From Actinopolymorpha pittospori (lineage in GTDB: Bacteria > Actinomycetota > Actinomycetes > Propionibacteriales > Actinopolymorphaceae), in contig NZ_JADBEM010000001.1 of NCBI RefSeq assembly GCF_014873875.1, forward strand, positions 2,356,001 to 2,420,000: DNA of 64,000 bases. The letters run 5' to 3'. Of this stretch, positions 42,687 through 50,071 are shown one piece after another. A model generated the notes under the pieces. That model saw nothing but the letters and a program-made list of their open reading frames with translations. It was not told where the DNA came from and ran no database searches. The translations under genes and the position numbers were made by a program. The stretch's first letter is position 1. Each line of letters opens with the position of its first letter.

Positions 42687-44968
42687 TTCTGCATTGGTCG
42701 ATCTGTCTCCTGATCATTGGTCAACAAGGAAAACATTCGGGCTATCTCTTCGTCATGGGCTTCATCTTCACCGCTCTCCTCGGTCGAGCTGTGGAGGGCT
42801 CGCGTGGGGCGTCGCGCCTTCTCTTGTTCGAGAGCTTGGAGCGCCAATCCATATCCGGGATAAAACTCATCTGGATCGCTAACTTGAGATGCCCAATTGA
42901 GCACATCCTCCAGGTCGCTAATAGCCCCCCTGCCAGTCTCAACGAAGTACTCTATCTCTCCTCTAGCCAAGTCGTCCAAATGATCCCTTGCGGATGAGAT
43001 CATGGAACTCGATACTCCGTATTCGAGTCTCTCGAGCAAGTCGTATGCATACTCGCTGTTAGCCCAATCACTCAGGTCTTCATTGATCCACTTCAACGCT
43101 GACTTTGCGACCATCGCAGCCAATCCCCGAATTTGGGGGACGGTCGAGGCGGCTACCTCGTTAACTAGGTCGACGAGTGAATCACCGTCGATAGCGAAAT
43201 CGTCAAGATCTAGTCCTTCGATAATCTGTCCAGTCTTAAGTTGGAAATCCTGATCGCCCCAATGGTGGGCGATCCTCAGCAGGTCGACTGCCCGCTTTAC
43301 ATGATCACCGTCGCCGTGCGAAGCGGCCTCCTGATAGGTTCTCAATGCGACCTCTCGAAAGACTGGCAGTGAAGACCGGAGCGCTAGTCTAAAAACCTGT
43401 GAATTCGCGTCGACGCTAACTTGGGAGATTTCTTTGACCTGATCGAAGAAGACTGCACTCTCTACCAGAGAGGCAAGGATATTCGGATGTGCCGCGAGAT
43501 GATTTCTCATGTAATCTCGGATGGACGGATTATGGTAGGCGATCCTCGCGCGGTTCTGCTGCCCCGCCGTAACTCGAACCATTGTCCCCTCGAGATTCTT
43601 GATCGCCTTCCGGAGGCCGACCACGCTCCCATCGGCCCCTACGACCTGACTGGAATAGCTTGACCAAGCGACTGCAAGGTCGCTCATTGCGGCGGCTGGG
43701 AAGGAGAAAAGAAGTTCGAGTAATGAAACCTCTGTTGTAGAAAGTTGATTCTCTACAACATGACTCCACAAGTTCTCGGGATTTTCAAAATGGTTCATCA
43801 GAAGGGCGGATGGGTCTTCTGATCCTTCTTGAATGTCTGCGGGAACTGAGCCGCCGAAGGTCAGCGAAACTAGGCGCGGATTGAAGTTTCGGTGGTTGAT
43901 GAGTGGCAAATAGACTCTAGGGTCGGCGAAGGTTGCTTTCGATTCTGGGGGGAGTTCTGAGAAGTAGACGTGGTTATACAGTATCTGGGCTCGGATTAGT
44001 GACGTGTATTCGTTGAGATCGAGGATGCAGGTGAGCGGATTGAAGTTATATCTGCTCAAAATTTCGTATCGATGCTTTGCTTGTGCGAGGATATATTCCC
44101 GCGTCGTCAATATGAATCGCTTATTACTCGACTTGTTAATCCTCTTCAGTAGTCGCAGGAGGCGGCTGTCTTCATTCTTTTGTAGCTTGTCGTCAAGGGA
44201 GGTCTGCCCCAAGAAGTCGTCGTAGTAAAAGAACTGAGGGACGTCATCGTCCCATGCCTTATTGATTTCGTCTATGTCCGAGGAAACTTCAATAAGTTCG
44301 TATCCCGCCGCCAAGTGATCCGCGGCGAGGACCTGGGCAAGGGTGGTCTTCCCAATGCCCGGCACTCCGGCGATCACGCAGGCGTGATGGCGCTCCAATA
44401 AGTCCGTTGCCCTCGAGTAGCTTGCGTTCGGGACGAAGACGCGCAAACTCTCGCTAACGTCGTTAACCAGATCCCGTGAACGGATAAGAATCTCTTTGTG
44501 TAGAAGGCTCTGCAAGACTGCGGAACTGCTGAGCCATAGTCGGAGGTGACTGCGCACAATATGCGGGCTCCTTCTCAGGATCGCTTCAATCTCCTCTAGG
44601 CCCAGTATGTCGGCTGGTGATTTCAGGTACGGGCTGAGACTGCGCTGGAGTGTATCTTTCGCCATAGGCGTCATCCCAACTGAGGTCGCTAAAATGTAAC
44701 GCCTGGGACGAAGGCTCCTAACCTTCGTCGCTTCTACATTCTGCATGTGTCTAAGCAGTGCAGAACGACCACTCTTGAGCCAATGCTTACATTGAACAAT
44801 GAGTGGTTCGACGCCGCCTTGGTGATCGCTCAAGTGACGTAAGTCGATGCCGCCGTCGGGTCCCGGTGAGAAGAGTTCTAAGTCTATGTCGAGGAGTTCC
44901 TCAAGGATGTCCTTGCAAACTGCCTCGAAGTCGAAATCCGTGAGCCGGCCCAATTCGAAGGAGTCCAC
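42683..44968 (-). CDS. Mrr-type nuclease fused to a STAND NTPase (likely antiviral)
   Basis: This protein is 761 residues. Residues 1-110 match an Mrr-like PD-(D/E)xK restriction domain: FEAVCKDILEEL, then GPDGGIDLR (D42) and LIVQCKHW (Q59-x-K61). A P-loop NTPase of nSTAND3 type follows: Walker A GVPGIGKTTL at 201-210, Walker B-like QFFYYDDFLG, and FILTTREYILAQAKHRYEIL as sensor. The rest is helical (ALRTYQEAASHGDGD, AAMVAKSALKWINEDLSDWA) with an acidic tail. Nuclease-STAND fusions are known antiphage sensors in which ligand binding oligomerises the NTPase and turns on DNA cleavage. The gene is visibly richer in A+T than its neighbours. Confidence 0.8.
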   Translation of the reverse strand: MDSFELGRLTDFDFEAVCKDILEELLDIDLELFSPGPDGGIDLRHLSDHQGGVEPLIVQCKHWLKSGRSALLRHMQNVEATKVRSLRPRRYILATSVGMTPMAKDTLQRSLSPYLKSPADILGLEEIEAILRRSPHIVRSHLRLWLSSSAVLQSLLHKEILIRSRDLVNDVSESLRVFVPNASYSRATDLLERHHACVIAGVPGIGKTTLAQVLAADHLAAGYELIEVSSDIDEINKAWDDDVPQFFYYDDFLGQTSLDDKLQKNEDSRLLRLLKRINKSSNKRFILTTREYILAQAKHRYEILSRYNFNPLTCILDLNEYTSLIRAQILYNHVYFSELPPESKATFADPRVYLPLINHRNFNPRLVSLTFGGSVPADIQEGSEDPSALLMNHFENPENLWSHVVENQLSTTEVSLLELLFSFPAAAMSDLAVAWSSYSSQVVGADGSVVGLRKAIKNLEGTMVRVTAGQQNRARIAYHNPSIRDYMRNHLAAHPNILASLVESAVFFDQVKEISQVSVDANSQVFRLALRSSLPVFREVALRTYQEAASHGDGDHVKRAVDLLRIAHHWGDQDFQLKTGQIIEGLDLDDFAIDGDSLVDLVNEVAASTVPQIRGLAAMVAKSALKWINEDLSDWANSEYAYDLLERLEYGVSSSMISSARDHLDDLARGEIEYFVETGRGAISDLEDVLNWASQVSDPDEFYPGYGLALQALEQEKARRPTRALHSSTEESGEDEAHDEEIARMFSLLTNDQETDRPMQN

Positions 44969-45046
44969 AGGTCCTGTCCTTTGTGCTTGACGGGTTCCGT
45001 GCCAGTGAGGATAGTCCTATCAGAAGGGCAGGGTGCAAAGTTTGAT

Positions 45047-45304
45047 CTACATCCCCCCGCGTCGGGTCGTGTGGAAGCAGATCAGCGCTGGCCAGTGTCC
45101 GCTCGGGAAGTCGGTGACCCGTTCGGGCTCGCGCATGGTGAGTACAGCTGTCTCACTCGGCACAAGGTGTACAGCGATGGACCGGGGATCGCCGAGCTTG
45201 AAGCTGATGGTCGAGTCGCTGGTGGAGCTTGCGCCCTCTATTGGGCTCCTCGCGATGAGGAACTGCACTCGCGCCCACGTCGGGATGGCGGGCATTCGAC
45301 CCAT
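45047..45304 (-). CDS. hypothetical small protein
   Basis: An 85-residue frame starts at ATG 45304 after AGGAGCGATGAGACC. It reads MGRMPAIPTWARVQFLIARS, then STISFKLGDPRSIAVHLVPS and TDFPSGHWPALICFHTT. Alternating hydrophobic strands suggest a small beta protein. I do not recognise a family. It sits between the STAND gene and the metallopeptidase-like gene, and the rest of 44969-45371 shows nothing else. Confidence 0.4.
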   Translation of the reverse strand: MGRMPAIPTWARVQFLIARSPIEGASSTSDSTISFKLGDPRSIAVHLVPSETAVLTMREPERVTDFPSGHWPALICFHTTRRGGM

Positions 45305-45371
45305 GGTCTCATCGCTCCTGAGTCGCCGGAGCGGCCTCGGTATGTTCGCTAACGAGCTGTAGCTGATATCC

Positions 45372-46535
45372 CTACGGCTTGTAGCCGCCGAACGCGGGAC
45401 CGGTAGGCCAGAGCTCACGCAGATCCTCAGGACTGAGCGGGTCGCGATATGTAGCCGTGAGCACGGCCTGGATAGCGGCGTCATCAGCGTCAGCGAGGTT
45501 GCCGAACCAGTCGATCCCTGTGGGGTAGGACCAGAGGTAGGAGCGGAGCTGTGGGTTCGCTCCGCGGTCGGTGAGGAAGTCTGAGATCTGGGCGTCGGTC
45601 CAGTAGGGCACGCGGGCGCGCACATGCTCTGCGCACTCCTGGATCGTGGCGCCGCTGTTGATCGCGAGGTGCAGCTCGCCACGGACGAGTTGGGTGTAGT
45701 GGTCTAGCCGGACCCGGGTGATGAGCAGTTGGTCGTCGGGAGCGATGAACAGCGGTAGGGCTTGGGCGAGGCCTTCGAGGAGGACCTGCTGGTTGGCGTG
45801 CACGGACATCAGGCGTACCCAGGGAACGTCCTCGCTGGCACAGCGGGCCGACCAGCTGGCGCCCTGGAGTCCGTGGCCGAGAACTTCGTGGAGGGCGAAC
45901 TGCCGCGCAGCGACCTCAGTGAAGGTCGCTTGGCGCAGGTTCAGCCGTAGCCGTACCTGGTCGCCTACGCCGTCAAGCCAGTACGCCCAGTAGGCGTCGA
46001 CGTCGGCGGTCTCGATGGTGAGCTCGAAGGGCGCGTCGGAGCCGGTCTCGCGGCGTACGGCCTTCTCGTAGGTGTCGACGGCTGCGCGGATGGCGTCCGG
46101 CGCGTCAGCGGTGTCGATGGGGCCCTCGACGGCCCTGAACTCCTTGTCGGTGTCCGGCCCCCATGCGACTCCCACGTCCGCGAGGGCGGCGCGTGCGATC
46201 TCGCCGCGCTCGCGCACGTACTCATCCGACCAGCCGGCGGCGCCGCAGCCTTGGGTGGCGCGAACATAGGCAGCGAACGGAGGACGTTCACCGAGCAGGC
46301 TGCCGAGGTATGCGAGGTCGGCGTTCAAGCGCGCTGCGACATGCGGCGTGCGGTAGTCGTCCGCACGGCCGCGGAGTTCCTGGAGCCGGCGGTAGACCTC
46401 GAGACGGCTGCCTGCGGGCTGGATGCTGTCCGTCGTGGGGTGGCAGTCGAAGTCGATGACCGCTGCTGATCCGCGGTTGACTTCGTACAGGTGCCAGGCC
46501 CTGAGGACCGACTCAAGCTCGTCCCGGAGGTTCAC
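45372..46535 (-). CDS. HExxH metallopeptidase-like protein of the integrative element
   Basis: This 387-residue protein has a gluzincin-type zinc motif in QFALHEVLGHGLQGASW (H-E-x-x-H), followed about 30 residues later by a candidate Glu in QVLLEGLAQALPLF. The N-terminal half is helical (LEVYRRLQELRGRADDYRTP) and the C-terminal part contains DHYTQLVRGELHLAINSG. The arrangement recalls DUF885-like or M32-like zinc peptidases, but I do not assign a family. It starts inside the upstream HTH-protein gene (23-base overlap), so the two are co-translated. A protease beside a DNA-binding protein in an element is reminiscent of ImmA/ImmR control, by analogy only. Confidence 0.6.
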   Translation of the reverse strand: MNLRDELESVLRAWHLYEVNRGSAAVIDFDCHPTTDSIQPAGSRLEVYRRLQELRGRADDYRTPHVAARLNADLAYLGSLLGERPPFAAYVRATQGCGAAGWSDEYVRERGEIARAALADVGVAWGPDTDKEFRAVEGPIDTADAPDAIRAAVDTYEKAVRRETGSDAPFELTIETADVDAYWAYWLDGVGDQVRLRLNLRQATFTEVAARQFALHEVLGHGLQGASWSARCASEDVPWVRLMSVHANQQVLLEGLAQALPLFIAPDDQLLITRVRLDHYTQLVRGELHLAINSGATIQECAEHVRARVPYWTDAQISDFLTDRGANPQLRSYLWSYPTGIDWFGNLADADDAAIQAVLTATYRDPLSPEDLRELWPTGPAFGGYKP

Positions 46536-47652
46536 GGATCACATCCCAGTGCAGGCTGACGTACTGGTTGGGACGGAGGTAGTCGCGAGTCAGGGTCATG
46601 ATCGCGTCCTCGCCCTCGTAGTCCCAGATGAGCGTATCCGCGGCTGACTCCTCCGATCCATCCGGGCGCTCCTCGATCGCTGAGCAGCTGCCCAGACGGA
46701 TGCTCTTCTGCCGTACGCGCATCGTGAAGTGGCGGGTGAACCTGGGGAAGAACTGGCGCCAGTAGTGACTGACGTCGAACTTGCCGCCGCGGCAGGAGTA
46801 GCCGACCCGTGCCGTCTCGCCGGGCTTGATGGGTGGCGAGACCTGGAAGGCGAACTTCGACATGTCGGCGGTGTCGTGGATGCGCTGGATCGCGACTCGG
46901 CGCTCCGATCCGGCAGTGGGTTCGATCGCGAGCGATTCCCCATCCACGCACTGGAACCAGATGTCTCGTGGTACGCGGGCGAGGGGCCGGTTGCTGAGGT
47001 TGAGGAGGTCGAAGCCGTAGACGACGGTGGCCTGCCCGTCCGCCTCGATGTCGATGTGGATGGTCTCGGCCAGTTCGACGACGTGCCCTGCGAGGCTCGC
47101 AAGCTCCTGCATATCGTCGTCGCTGAAGCGTCGGATCTTCTGCAGCTCCAACAGGCGTCGACTGATGGTGCGAGCAGCGTCGCTGGCCGTATCCAGGTCA
47201 GCGCCGCTTGGGGCATCGGTCAGCGAGAACGTGGGTTGGCCGAGTGCGGACGGGCCTCTCACTGGCTGGCCCTTGCCCCACGCGACATCTGTGAATGTGG
47301 GCGCTTCGAGCCGCTCGTCCAGGACGCCGAGCAGCTGGTTCGCCTTCTCTGACCCCGTGGCCGCAGCCTCCCTGGGTGGTCGCTCTGCCTCCTCCGGAGG
47401 GCAGCGCTCAAAGAGCTGGCGAGCGGTGAAGCCGGTGAACATCTGCTCAAGTACGCGACAGTGGAACGGGTAGGGGAGTCCCTGCAAGTCGCCAGAGAGC
47501 CAGCGGTGCAGCTGGGCGCGGCTAGGGGCTTTGCCTACGAGTTCGGAGTCGACGACCTTCGCCGCCTTGTCGTACTCGGAGCAGAAAGTTCGGTAGGTCT
47601 GCCAGTGGCGAAGCTGCAGCAACGTCTTCAGTCTGATTGGGGGACTCCCCAT
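46513..47652 (-). CDS. HTH-containing protein, putative element regulator
   Basis: About 379 residues from the Met of GSPPIRLKTLLQLRHWQTYR, preceded by AAGGGTGGGTA; a longer frame upstream is unlikely. The N-terminus (SEYDKAAKVVDSELVGKAPS, RAQLHRWLSGDLQGLPYPFH) resembles the DNA-binding region of actinobacterial XRE-like proteins. The C-terminal 200 residues are beta-rich with HIDIEADGQATVVYGFDLLN, AFQVSPPIKPGETARVGYSC and FTMRVRQKSIRLGSCSAI. This may be a ligand- or signal-binding domain. It overlaps the HExxH gene that follows. Confidence 0.6.
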   Translation of the reverse strand: MGSPPIRLKTLLQLRHWQTYRTFCSEYDKAAKVVDSELVGKAPSRAQLHRWLSGDLQGLPYPFHCRVLEQMFTGFTARQLFERCPPEEAERPPREAAATGSEKANQLLGVLDERLEAPTFTDVAWGKGQPVRGPSALGQPTFSLTDAPSGADLDTASDAARTISRRLLELQKIRRFSDDDMQELASLAGHVVELAETIHIDIEADGQATVVYGFDLLNLSNRPLARVPRDIWFQCVDGESLAIEPTAGSERRVAIQRIHDTADMSKFAFQVSPPIKPGETARVGYSCRGGKFDVSHYWRQFFPRFTRHFTMRVRQKSIRLGSCSAIEERPDGSEESAADTLIWDYEGEDAIMTLTRDYLRPNQYVSLHWDVIREPPGRA

Positions 47653-47829
47653 TACCCACCCTTCGTCGCCCCCGACGAGACAGAGAAGCAGCATAGAAGC
47701 GACGCCCTGAGTACAAGAAGTTGAGGTAGCGACACGTGCGGTGTCGCAACGCAACATGTCTGCCCTGTTGACTATCTGTGTCTGGCTGGCTGGGTCGCAT
47801 GCCGGCGACAGAACTGTCAGGAGGTACAG

Positions 47830-48090
47830 ATGGAGCCCGAACCTCAGCGTGGCGAGGAGCGCAGCGAGGTGTTGGCGGGCAACGAGGAGGCGGGAGGTCT
47901 ACTACCTGGCGAGCTGCGCGACATTGCCTCTCGGATTGCTCGACTCGCGTGGACTGTGGACGAGCTGCACGTCCGGACGGCTGCTATCGAGGCGGCTGTG
48001 CGGGAGGGCGACGCGTACCTCGCTCGATGGCATCAACTCGGTCGCTCAGCTGGTCGACGCTCGACTGAAGGGAGCTCAACAGCCGCATGA
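47830..48090 (+). CDS. hypothetical small protein, antisense to the GntR tail
   Basis: An 86-residue frame starts at ATG 47830 directly after AGGAGGTACAG, a near-perfect ribosome site. It reads LPGELRDIASRIARLAWTVD and RTAAIEAAVREGDAYLARW, an amphipathic helical protein. Its last 107 bases overlap the end of the convergent GntR gene. The strong ribosome site is the main support; the family is unknown. Confidence 0.4.
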   Translation: MEPEPQRGEERSEVLAGNEEAGGLLPGELRDIASRIARLAWTVDELHVRTAAIEAAVREGDAYLARWHQLGRSAGRRSTEGSSTAA

Positions 48091-48379
48091 TCTCGAGGTA
48101 CTCCGGACTGTGGCGCGTTGCGTCGGCTTCGGTGGACCGGACGAAGACTCCCAACGGCGGGTGTGACTCCACGACGCCCTCGGACTTGAGCGTGTCGAGT
48201 GCCCGTTGGATCGTGTTGCGGCTCACGTCGTACTGCTCGGCGAGTTCCCGCACCGAAGGAAGGCGCTGCCCAGCGCTGTACTTGCCGCGCTCGATGGCGC
48301 GACGCAGATCCTCGGCCAACTGGGCGTACGGCGGCCGCGGGTCATCCTTGCTCACCCTCACAGCGGCGAGCCTAGTCAC
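47984..48379 (-). CDS. short GntR-family repressor (KorSA-like context)
   Basis: This 131-residue protein has a full GntR winged helix: RPPYAQLAEDLRRAIERGKY, GQRLPSVRELAEQYDVSRNT and IQRALDTLKSEGVVESHPPL. Instead of a UTRA or FCD effector domain, only a coiled-coil tail follows (YLEIMRLLSSLQSSVDQLSD). Short GntR proteins of this kind control transfer genes in actinomycete plasmids and integrative elements. It is divergent from the transfer operon, and the perfect palindrome at 48423 lies between them. Repression of transfer and of itself is a reasonable inference. Confidence 0.85.
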   Translation of the reverse strand: MTRLAAVRVSKDDPRPPYAQLAEDLRRAIERGKYSAGQRLPSVRELAEQYDVSRNTIQRALDTLKSEGVVESHPPLGVFVRSTEADATRHSPEYLEIMRLLSSLQSSVDQLSDRVDAIERGTRRPPAQPPR

Positions 48380-48422
48380 CTAAGCCACACCAGGCCAGCC
48401 TAGGACAACGCCGACCCATGAC

Positions 48423-48442
48423 AGCCCAAGCTAGCTTGGGCT
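48423..48442. promoter_or_regulatory. perfect 20-bp palindrome, putative GntR operator
   Basis: AGCCCAAGCTAGCTTGGGCT is its own reverse complement. A TATATT box (48442-48447) directly follows, so a bound repressor would block a rightward promoter for the transfer operon. It is 44 bases from the GntR start. Confidence 0.65.
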
Positions 48443-48447
48443 ATATT

Positions 48448-48738
48448 GAGACATAGGTTCCTGCTGAGGCAAAGGAAACAGGAACGGTGCAGATGATCCG
48501 GCGCGCAGACCGGAGGCGGACCTCCGAAGCAATGCAACGTCACCCCGGGCGAGCAGCCCGCGAGGGGTCCCCAGGGACTCAGACGCCTGCGGTCCGCTCG
48601 CGACAGATACGCCGCTGTAGCGGAGCGAAGGAAGAAGAACAGCAGGAGTAACCCAAGCGGCGCGAGGGCGGCGTGAACCTTTGGCGAGAGACCCGCCGCC
48701 CCCGTGCCTTCCAACCCAACTCACAAGGAGCGGATGGC
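48448..48738. other. leader of the transfer operon, no gene; candidate oriT region
   Basis: About 290 bases without a supported gene. Short hairpin-forming stretches (for example CCGCTGTAGCGG near 48610) are present. It is the obvious place for the long leader or a transfer origin, but no nick site can be recognised. Confidence 0.3.
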
Positions 48739-49128
48739 ATGTCCGAGCTTAGTGAAGTCAATGGTCCTGGCAATGGCTCTGCCACCGGCCGGCCCGAGTT
48801 GCGCGACCGCGTACGAGGCCTCGCATTGCAGAGCGCGCTGCGGAAGCGGGCGGCCGGGGTGCCGACGTACTCGGTGCCTGAGGCCGCGGCGTTGTTGAGC
48901 GTGTCGCAGGAGCACCTGTATCGGCTCATCCGCGCGGACGCGTTCCCCGCGGTTCGAATGCGACTCGGTGCTGATCAGGGGCGCTACGTCGTGCCCGCGA
49001 AGGCTGTGGAGAGGCTGCTCGACGCGGCGACAGGCGCCGGCGGCTGCGTCGAGGTCGGGCAGTGGACGCCGACCTGGCAGGACCTGCCCGCTGGCTCCTC
49101 CGCGTTCCGCGGTGGTGATGCCGCATGA
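48739..49128 (+). CDS. helix-turn-helix (excisionase/AlpA-like) protein
   Basis: This 129-residue protein is preceded by CAAGGAGCGG. The centre is a MerR/HTH_17-type motif: PTYSVPEAAALLSVSQEHLY, RLIRADAFPAVRMRLG and YVVPAKAVERLLDAATG. It is the first gene of the transfer operon, just after the putative GntR-controlled promoter. It could act as excisionase, since none is adjacent to the integrase, or as a regulator. It overlaps the next gene by four bases. Confidence 0.8.
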   Translation: MSELSEVNGPGNGSATGRPELRDRVRGLALQSALRKRAAGVPTYSVPEAAALLSVSQEHLYRLIRADAFPAVRMRLGADQGRYVVPAKAVERLLDAATGAGGCVEVGQWTPTWQDLPAGSSAFRGGDAA

Positions 49129-49709
49129 GGGCCAACGAACAGCTGGTTTGGGTCGACGAGGCCCACGACCGCGCCTACGCCTCGGACGGTGTGAGTCGTT
49201 ACGGCGCCTACCTGCGGGATTGCCTGCTCATCGACGAGGGCGAGCCGCTGGACGCGGTGTCGTTCGCCGCCATGGCGTGGAGGATCGCCTGCCAGCCGGT
49301 GATGAGCCCCGGGTTCGTGCGGTTCGGCCGTGACGTGTCCTCGGTGCGGTGTCGGCGGAATGACGAGAACCCAGAAGAGCTGGTCACCGACCTAGAGGTA
49401 CTGCTGCCCTGGCCCGTCCACCTGGACCGGCTCCGGCTTCGGGGCTGGCGGGACTGGGACCGCGAGCGCCCATGGGCGATCGACGACCCAGGCCCCTTCA
49501 TCGAGCCGGCCCAGGAGTGTCGGGCGCTGATGTTCAGGGCGGACCTGCAGCTGCCCACGAGCACCGTTGGTCTGCCTGTTCCGGCGCTCCCGGGCGTCGA
49601 CGTCGAGGCCGCCAAGGAAGCCGTCAGCCTGCTGTGTCAGCGGATCAACGCCGGCGCCGGACCGGTTCTCGACGCGCTGTCGACCAGTTGGCGGGAGGTG
49701 CGCCGATGA
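49125..49709 (+). CDS. conserved hypothetical protein of the transfer operon
   Basis: This 194-residue protein has no recognised family. It reads WVDEAHDRAYASDGVSRYGA, SFAAMAWRIACQPVMSPGFV, LVTDLEVLLPWPVHLDRLRL and GVDVEAAKEAVSLLCQRINA. It looks like a soluble, mixed alpha/beta protein without membrane segments. It is coupled by 4-base overlaps to genes on both sides, so it is very likely translated and part of the transfer or maintenance machinery. Its function is unknown. Confidence 0.6.
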   Translation: MRANEQLVWVDEAHDRAYASDGVSRYGAYLRDCLLIDEGEPLDAVSFAAMAWRIACQPVMSPGFVRFGRDVSSVRCRRNDENPEELVTDLEVLLPWPVHLDRLRLRGWRDWDRERPWAIDDPGPFIEPAQECRALMFRADLQLPTSTVGLPVPALPGVDVEAAKEAVSLLCQRINAGAGPVLDALSTSWREVRR

Positions 49710-50071
49710 ACGACATTACGCACGCGCGCGGCGGCCAGACCGTGGACTGCCACCGCTGTCAGGACTCCGGATGGGTACGGATAGGCGCCAACGACCCGGA
49801 CGGCGTGACGCGGATCGTGGAAGCGTCCTGCCCGGACTGCTGCGGAACGCCGGGCCGCCTGCAGGACTGGCGGGACTCCCACCGCTGGTCGTCCCGCCAG
49901 ATGCCATGCCGATTCTGCGCGGCCCCGACGAACCTGCGCGACCTGGACGGCCGGCCCGCGCACAAAGTGTGCGCCGAAGCCGCCCAGCCTGGCGACGCAG
50001 CGCCGGCCAACCACTCAGCCGAGGCCGCGCCAGAGCTGCGGGTCGCCGATCCAGAGGGGAGGGGCCGATGA
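49706..50071 (+). CDS. zinc-ribbon/DnaJ-like cysteine-rich small protein
   Basis: This 121-residue protein starts at ATG 49706, overlapping the previous stop. Two Cys pairs, VDCHRCQDSGWVRIG and EASCPDCCGTPGRL, form a treble of CxxC motifs like a DnaJ zinc-finger half. A third pair occurs in QMPCRFCAAPTNLRDL with a later Cys in HKVCAEAA. It probably binds zinc and could contact DNA or protein in transfer. The tail is Ala/Pro rich. The family is unknown. Confidence 0.65.
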   Translation: MNDITHARGGQTVDCHRCQDSGWVRIGANDPDGVTRIVEASCPDCCGTPGRLQDWRDSHRWSSRQMPCRFCAAPTNLRDLDGRPAHKVCAEAAQPGDAAPANHSAEAAPELRVADPEGRGR

